Positions 60,415-64,000 of a DNA stretch of 64,000 bases are shown piece by piece. A model generated the notes under the pieces. The model saw nothing but the letters and a program-made list of their open reading frames with translations, ran no database searches and was not told where the DNA came from. Origin of the DNA: Sinorhizobium alkalisoli (GTDB lineage Bacteria > Pseudomonadota > Alphaproteobacteria > Rhizobiales > Rhizobiaceae). A program made the translations under genes and the position numbers. Position 1 is the stretch's first letter; every line of letters starts with the position of its first letter. The DNA lies in contig NZ_CP034910.1 of the NCBI RefSeq assembly GCF_008932245.1, positions 1,116,001-1,180,000 on the forward strand, read 5' to 3'.

Positions 60415-61527
60415 ATGATGCAACAATCAGGCTATACGCCGTTTTCCCGGACGTCGGCATCAACCATACCTCTCTCTAAAATGGAGATGCGAATGGCACG
60501 TCAAGCCGTTTTCTTCGGTTTCGAGCCGTGGAAGAAGCGTATTCCTCAGTGGTTTGCCGACAGAGACTGCAAAATTATCAGCCGCTTCCCAATGCGGATG
60601 CTGCGGCGAGGCTGGCCTTTCCGCCTGCTTTTGCCGTCGCAGCAGGAAGTATTCGTCTGGGGCTTCAAATATCCGGGCTTTTTGAAGGCCTTCTGCAGGC
60701 TGTTTCGCATTCCTTTCTGCCATGTGGAAGATGGTTTCGTTCGCTCCGTGTCCCTTGGCGCTTGGAGGGCAGCGCCTGCATCCCTGATCCTTGATCGAAA
60801 AACGGTGCATTACGACGCCCGAAATCCGTCGGACCTCGAACACACGCTGCAAAACTACGACTTTGACGCCGATCAAATGCTGATGGAAAGGGCGGACCGA
60901 TGCATTCGAATGCTCATCGAAATGCGAATCAGCAAGTACAACCAGGGCAGACGTATCGATCTCGAAGAGCTCCTTGGGCCGAAGATTAAGAGACGTGTTC
61001 TCGTGATCGGTCAGGTAGAGACCGATGCAGCTATCGCATTTGGCTGCGACAGACCGCTGACTAACAATGATCTTGTTTACTTGGCAGCGTCTGAAAATCC
61101 CGACGCAGAGATCATCTACAAGCCACATCCTGAGGTGCTGCACGGTACGCGTAAGGGTGTTTCTAACCCAGCGGACGTCGCGCATTTATGCGTGATTCTG
61201 AAAGAGGACGTCGCGCCGGCCGACGCGCTCGACGGCGCCGACCACGTCTACACCATCACCTCGCTGATGGGCTTCGAGGCGCTCTTGCGCGGCAAAGCCG
61301 TGACCTGTGTTGGGTTGCCCTTTTACGCAGGCTGGGGAGTTACGGACGATCGGCAACCGAACCCTCGGCGAACCCGGCGCCTTTCTGTGCGGGAGATCTT
61401 CGCCGCCGCCTATCTGTTGCATTCCCGGTATTTCGATCCGGAGACGGGTGAGCCGACTGACTTGGAGTCAGTCGTGCGCCGGTTGAGCGAAATGCGAGCT
61501 GTCACACCACTGCAACAGCGGCAATAG
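60415..61527 (+). CDS. KpsC/KpsS-like capsule polysaccharide protein, copy 2
   Basis: 370 residues; MARQAVFFGFEPWKKR at 60493 is the likelier start. Same motif series as copy 1: CHVEDGFVRSVSLG, RVLVIGQVETDAA, IIYKPHPEVLHG, ITSLMGFEALLRG and FYAGWGVTDDR. The two copies share the motif order and length but diverge widely between motifs. The first half is less GC-rich than its neighbours, hinting at a separate origin. Confidence 0.83.
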   Translation: MMQQSGYTPFSRTSASTIPLSKMEMRMARQAVFFGFEPWKKRIPQWFADRDCKIISRFPMRMLRRGWPFRLLLPSQQEVFVWGFKYPGFLKAFCRLFRIPFCHVEDGFVRSVSLGAWRAAPASLILDRKTVHYDARNPSDLEHTLQNYDFDADQMLMERADRCIRMLIEMRISKYNQGRRIDLEELLGPKIKRRVLVIGQVETDAAIAFGCDRPLTNNDLVYLAASENPDAEIIYKPHPEVLHGTRKGVSNPADVAHLCVILKEDVAPADALDGADHVYTITSLMGFEALLRGKAVTCVGLPFYAGWGVTDDRQPNPRRTRRLSVREIFAAAYLLHSRYFDPETGEPTDLESVVRRLSEMRAVTPLQQRQ

Positions 61528-61726
61528 AAGTTATCCACAGCTTCGACTTATCTGGCAGGCAACTGTCAAATGCATTAGACGCCGCGATTGCCTTTGGCGG
61601 GAGGAGTGTCTAAGCACAGCCGAAGCGCCTGATGCTTGTGCGTATCGTGTGCCTTGGTCGGCCTCGATTCGTGTTGATCCGATTGATGTCGATGGGTGAG
61701 TCCGTCGATCAAAAAGGGAGCCCCAT

Positions 61727-62665
61727 ATGACCGAAACCAAAGAAATCAAGGTGATTGCCGAAATCGGCTGCAACCACATGGGCAACATGGACACTGCCAA
61801 GGAGCTGATCCGCGTTGCAGCCAAGGTCTGCGGAGCGCATGTCGCGAAATTCCAGAAGCGTCACAACCGCGAACTGCTGACGCCCGAGGAATATGACCGG
61901 CCGCATCCGGTTCCCGCCAACTCCTATGGCAAGACCTACGGTGAACATCGCGAATTTCTTGAGTTCTCGGTCGGCCAGCACAGAGAATTGCAGGAAGAAT
62001 GCCGGGCGATGGGTATCGATTACTCGACATCCGTCTGGGACCTGACCTCCGCCCAGGAAATCGCCGCCCTGAAGCCCAACCTCATCAAGCTTCCCTCGGC
62101 CACCAATCAGCACTATGTGCTCCAGGAATTCCTCTGCAAGAACTATGACGGCGAGATCCACGTCTCTACCGGCATGACGACGCATGACGAGACGGACCGG
62201 CTGGTGAAGTTCTACGAAGAGCGTGGCCGCGCCAAGGACCTCGTGCTCTATGCTTGCACCTCGGGCTATCCGGTCGCCTTCCCCGACATCTGCGTGCTTG
62301 AAATCAATCGCCTGCAGGAGCGCTACGGCGACAAGGTCAAATCGATCGGCTTCTCCGGCCATCACCTCGGCATTGCCGCGGACGTTGCCGCGATGACGGC
62401 CGGTCTCATTGGTCACCAGATCTACGGCAAGGGCGAGTTCGAATATGTCGAGCGTCACTTCACGCTCGATCGCACCTGGAAGGGCACGGATCATGCCGCC
62501 AGCCTCGAGCCGGATGGCCTGCGCCGCCTGTGCCGCGACCTGAAGAACGTAAGCAAGGCAGTCTCCTACAAGGAGAAGGAAATGCTGGATGTGGAACTCG
62601 TCCAGCGCGACAAGCTGAAATGGCGTGAAGAAAAGCACGGCGCCCACATCCGGCAAGCCTCGTAA
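61727..62665 (+). CDS. NeuB-family nonulosonate synthase without SAF domain
   Basis: 312 residues. The TIM barrel begins KVIAEIGCNHMGNMDTAKEL; FQKRHNRELLTPEEYDRP is the substrate-phosphate region, IKLPSATNQHYVLQEF and HVSTGMTTHDE follow, and GFSGHHLGIAADVAAM ends the active site. NeuB enzymes condense phosphoenolpyruvate with a C6 sugar to give sialic, legionaminic or pseudaminic acid. The C-terminal antifreeze-like SAF domain of typical NeuB (about 350 residues) is absent. Its stop is one base from the next start. Confidence 0.85.
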   Translation: MTETKEIKVIAEIGCNHMGNMDTAKELIRVAAKVCGAHVAKFQKRHNRELLTPEEYDRPHPVPANSYGKTYGEHREFLEFSVGQHRELQEECRAMGIDYSTSVWDLTSAQEIAALKPNLIKLPSATNQHYVLQEFLCKNYDGEIHVSTGMTTHDETDRLVKFYEERGRAKDLVLYACTSGYPVAFPDICVLEINRLQERYGDKVKSIGFSGHHLGIAADVAAMTAGLIGHQIYGKGEFEYVERHFTLDRTWKGTDHAASLEPDGLRRLCRDLKNVSKAVSYKEKEMLDVELVQRDKLKWREEKHGAHIRQAS

Positions 62666-63835
62666 ATGAAGGTCGTTGCCGTCATTCCTGCTCGGGGAGG
62701 CTCGGTCGGCCTTCCGGGCAAGAACATAAAGCCCTTGAACGGTGTGCCGCTGGTAGGACGCGCCGTGCTCGCGGCCGCCAAATCCGAATACATCTCCGGC
62801 GTCTATGTCTCGTCGGATTCCTCGGAAATCCTTGACGTGGCTGCAACTTTCGGCGCCGTCGGGATCAGGCGCCCCGCCGAAATCTCGGGCTCGATGGCAA
62901 GTTCGGAATCAGCTCTTATCCATGCGCTGCAGGAGATCGAGGGCATATCGGGCAAGGTGCCGGATGTGCTCGTGTTCCTCCAATGCACGTCCCCTTTTAC
63001 CACCTCCGAGCAGATCGATGCAGTCGTGTCGAAGCTCCTCGAGGAGCAGGCGGCAAGCGCCTTCAGCGCCATCGAGGACCACGGCTTCATCTGGCAGACT
63101 GGCGAAGATGGAACGGCCGTCGGCATCACTCACGATCACACGAAGCCGCGCCAGCGGCGGCAGGACATGACGCCGCGCTACCGGGAAACCGGTGCGATTT
63201 ATGCGATGCGCGTTCCGGAATTTCTTGAACGCGGAAACAGGTTTTGCGGCAAGACCGCGCTCGTGCCGGTCGAGATGCCGCCGATTGAGATCGACACGCC
63301 GGAAGACTGGATCGTCGCCGAGACCTATGCCCGCCTGCATGATCCGCATCGCCTTGCGCCGGCGAATAAGATTAAGGCGCTCATCACCGATTTCGACGGC
63401 GTCCACACCGATGATTGCGTAATAGTCAATCAAGATGGCAGCGAGGCGGTGCGCTGCAGCCGCAGCGACGGCATGGGTATCGAGATGCTCAGGCATCGCG
63501 GGCTGAAATTGCTCATCCTTTCGCGCGAGCAAAACCCGGTCGTCAAAGCGCGAGCCGCGAAACTGCAAATGGACGTGTTGCACCACATTCGCGACAAGCT
63601 GCCGGCGCTTGACGCCTGGCGCTCGGAACTTCGGCTGGAATGGCGTGAGATCGCCTATATCGGCAATGATATCAATGATCTCGATTGCATGAAGGTCTGT
63701 GGTATGAGCTTCGCTCCGTCCGACGCACATCCGGAGGCAAAGGTGATCGCGACCATGGTGCTGCAGAAATCCGGCGGCAGCGGCGCACTGAGGGAACTCA
63801 GCGAATACCTGATATCGAACGATCTGATTGGTTAA
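62666..63835 (+). CDS. CMP-nonulosonate synthetase fused to a KdsC-like phosphatase
   Basis: 389 residues. Residues 1-230 are a NeuA-type cytidylyltransferase: VVAVIPARGGSVGLPGKNIK, FLQCTSPFTTSEQID, and RQDMTPRYRETGAIYAM. Residues 232-389 are a HAD-IIIA phosphatase: ALITDFDGVHTDDCV, SRSDGMGIEMLRHRG, and YIGNDINDLDCMKVC, as in KdsC. The fusion could remove a phosphate from the nonulosonate before or while activating it to CMP. Such fusions are known in some CMP-sialate synthetases, including animal ones. Confidence 0.88.
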   Translation: MKVVAVIPARGGSVGLPGKNIKPLNGVPLVGRAVLAAAKSEYISGVYVSSDSSEILDVAATFGAVGIRRPAEISGSMASSESALIHALQEIEGISGKVPDVLVFLQCTSPFTTSEQIDAVVSKLLEEQAASAFSAIEDHGFIWQTGEDGTAVGITHDHTKPRQRRQDMTPRYRETGAIYAMRVPEFLERGNRFCGKTALVPVEMPPIEIDTPEDWIVAETYARLHDPHRLAPANKIKALITDFDGVHTDDCVIVNQDGSEAVRCSRSDGMGIEMLRHRGLKLLILSREQNPVVKARAAKLQMDVLHHIRDKLPALDAWRSELRLEWREIAYIGNDINDLDCMKVCGMSFAPSDAHPEAKVIATMVLQKSGGSGALRELSEYLISNDLIG

Positions 63836-63839
63836 GCCG

Positions 63840-64000
63840 ATGCGCGTACTGGCGCTCGCCTCCTATGATTCCTTTCTCAATGTCGCCGGACTGATTGCGC
63901 CGTATTTTGAGCGAGCCGGCTGTACGGTCGAGTTCGCGCTTGTGGCCGCACGGCGCAAGAAGCAGATCAGCGACACGCAACTGCAACGACAAGGCTTCGC
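63840..64000 (+). CDS. Capsule-locus protein, partial (possible glycosyltransferase)
   Basis: The first 53 residues are in the window: MRVLALASYDSFLNVAGLIA and more, a Rossmann-like beta-alpha start seen in GT-B type glycosyltransferases and related proteins. The start is four bases after the CMP-synthetase stop. Too little remains to assign the family. Confidence 0.5.
   Translation, partial: MRVLALASYDSFLNVAGLIAPYFERAGCTVEFALVAARRKKQISDTQLQRQGF

Noticed and set aside
1..64000. CRISPR array, tRNA or rRNA genes
   Set aside because: No regularly spaced repeats and no cloverleaf or rRNA-like sequence noticed on reading; a dedicated scan was not possible.

Overview
The window looks like part of a large secondary replicon (megaplasmid or chromid) of a Sinorhizobium/Ensifer-type alphaproteobacterium. 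The evidence is the high GC content, two RIME1-like rhizobial intergenic mosaic elements (about 44504 and 46932), a decayed repABC-type repB, a rhizobial virB-type secretion operon, several sugar, amine and amino-acid ABC transporter cassettes with their own regulators, and a K-antigen (rkp-3-like) capsule region at the right edge. No tRNA, rRNA or CRISPR array was seen. Assignment to genus is inference from gene content.

Layout. 1-7400: a spermidine/putrescine-type ABC importer (minus) faces a GntR/FCD regulator and an operon of class III aminotransferase, thiamine-diphosphate enzyme and short-chain dehydrogenase, followed by an OmpR-like regulator with a degenerate receiver. 7400-9700: accessory segment with gene remnants, a frameshifted zinc-ribbon gene and a nucleotidyltransferase-HEPN fusion. 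9900-12450: a second degenerate OmpR paralogue, an alpha-oxoamine synthase and a small unknown protein. A GTTGCAACAAAA operator-like motif links the first and third segments. 12450-15000: scrambled ISNCY transposase pieces, a ParD/ParE module and a broken repB. 14953-25498: a winged-helix regulator divergent from a complete virB1-virB11 set with an EexN-like lipoprotein but no virD4 in the window; it ends at remnants of an IS91-type element. 26276-28377: tautomerase, SDR and LysR regulator. 28557-30598: a DJ-1/PfpI gene split by an IS1111/IS110-type element. 30968-32310: decayed hydrolase-methyltransferase and MFS genes.

32410-38440: methyltransferase, DUF1059 protein, then an AcoR-like sigma-54 activator, a canonical -24/-12 promoter, a zinc alcohol dehydrogenase and an NTF2-flavin monooxygenase fusion. 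38702-46547: a polar amino-acid-type ABC transporter with an FAD oxidoreductase and an EamA exporter, next to a fructoselysine-type kinase, a deglycase and a GntR/UTRA regulator; together these suggest uptake and breakdown of Amadori-type compounds. 46550-51540: small proteins, an AbiEii-type toxin module, a GXWXG-domain protein and debris.

51541-57371 is the most unusual locus. An Lrp-type regulator is divergent from a three-gene operon encoding a type-3 copper (tyrosinase-like) protein, a 583-residue protein I do not recognise and an exported mono-haem c-type protein. The locus lies between an intact GXWXG-domain gene and a truncated copy of it. 57593-58291 is a PIN toxin whose Phd antitoxin is frameshifted. 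58418-64000 is a capsule locus: KpsM-type exporter, two divergent KpsC/KpsS-like proteins, a NeuB-type nonulosonate synthase, a CMP-nonulosonate synthetase fused to a KdsC-like phosphatase, and the start of a further gene.
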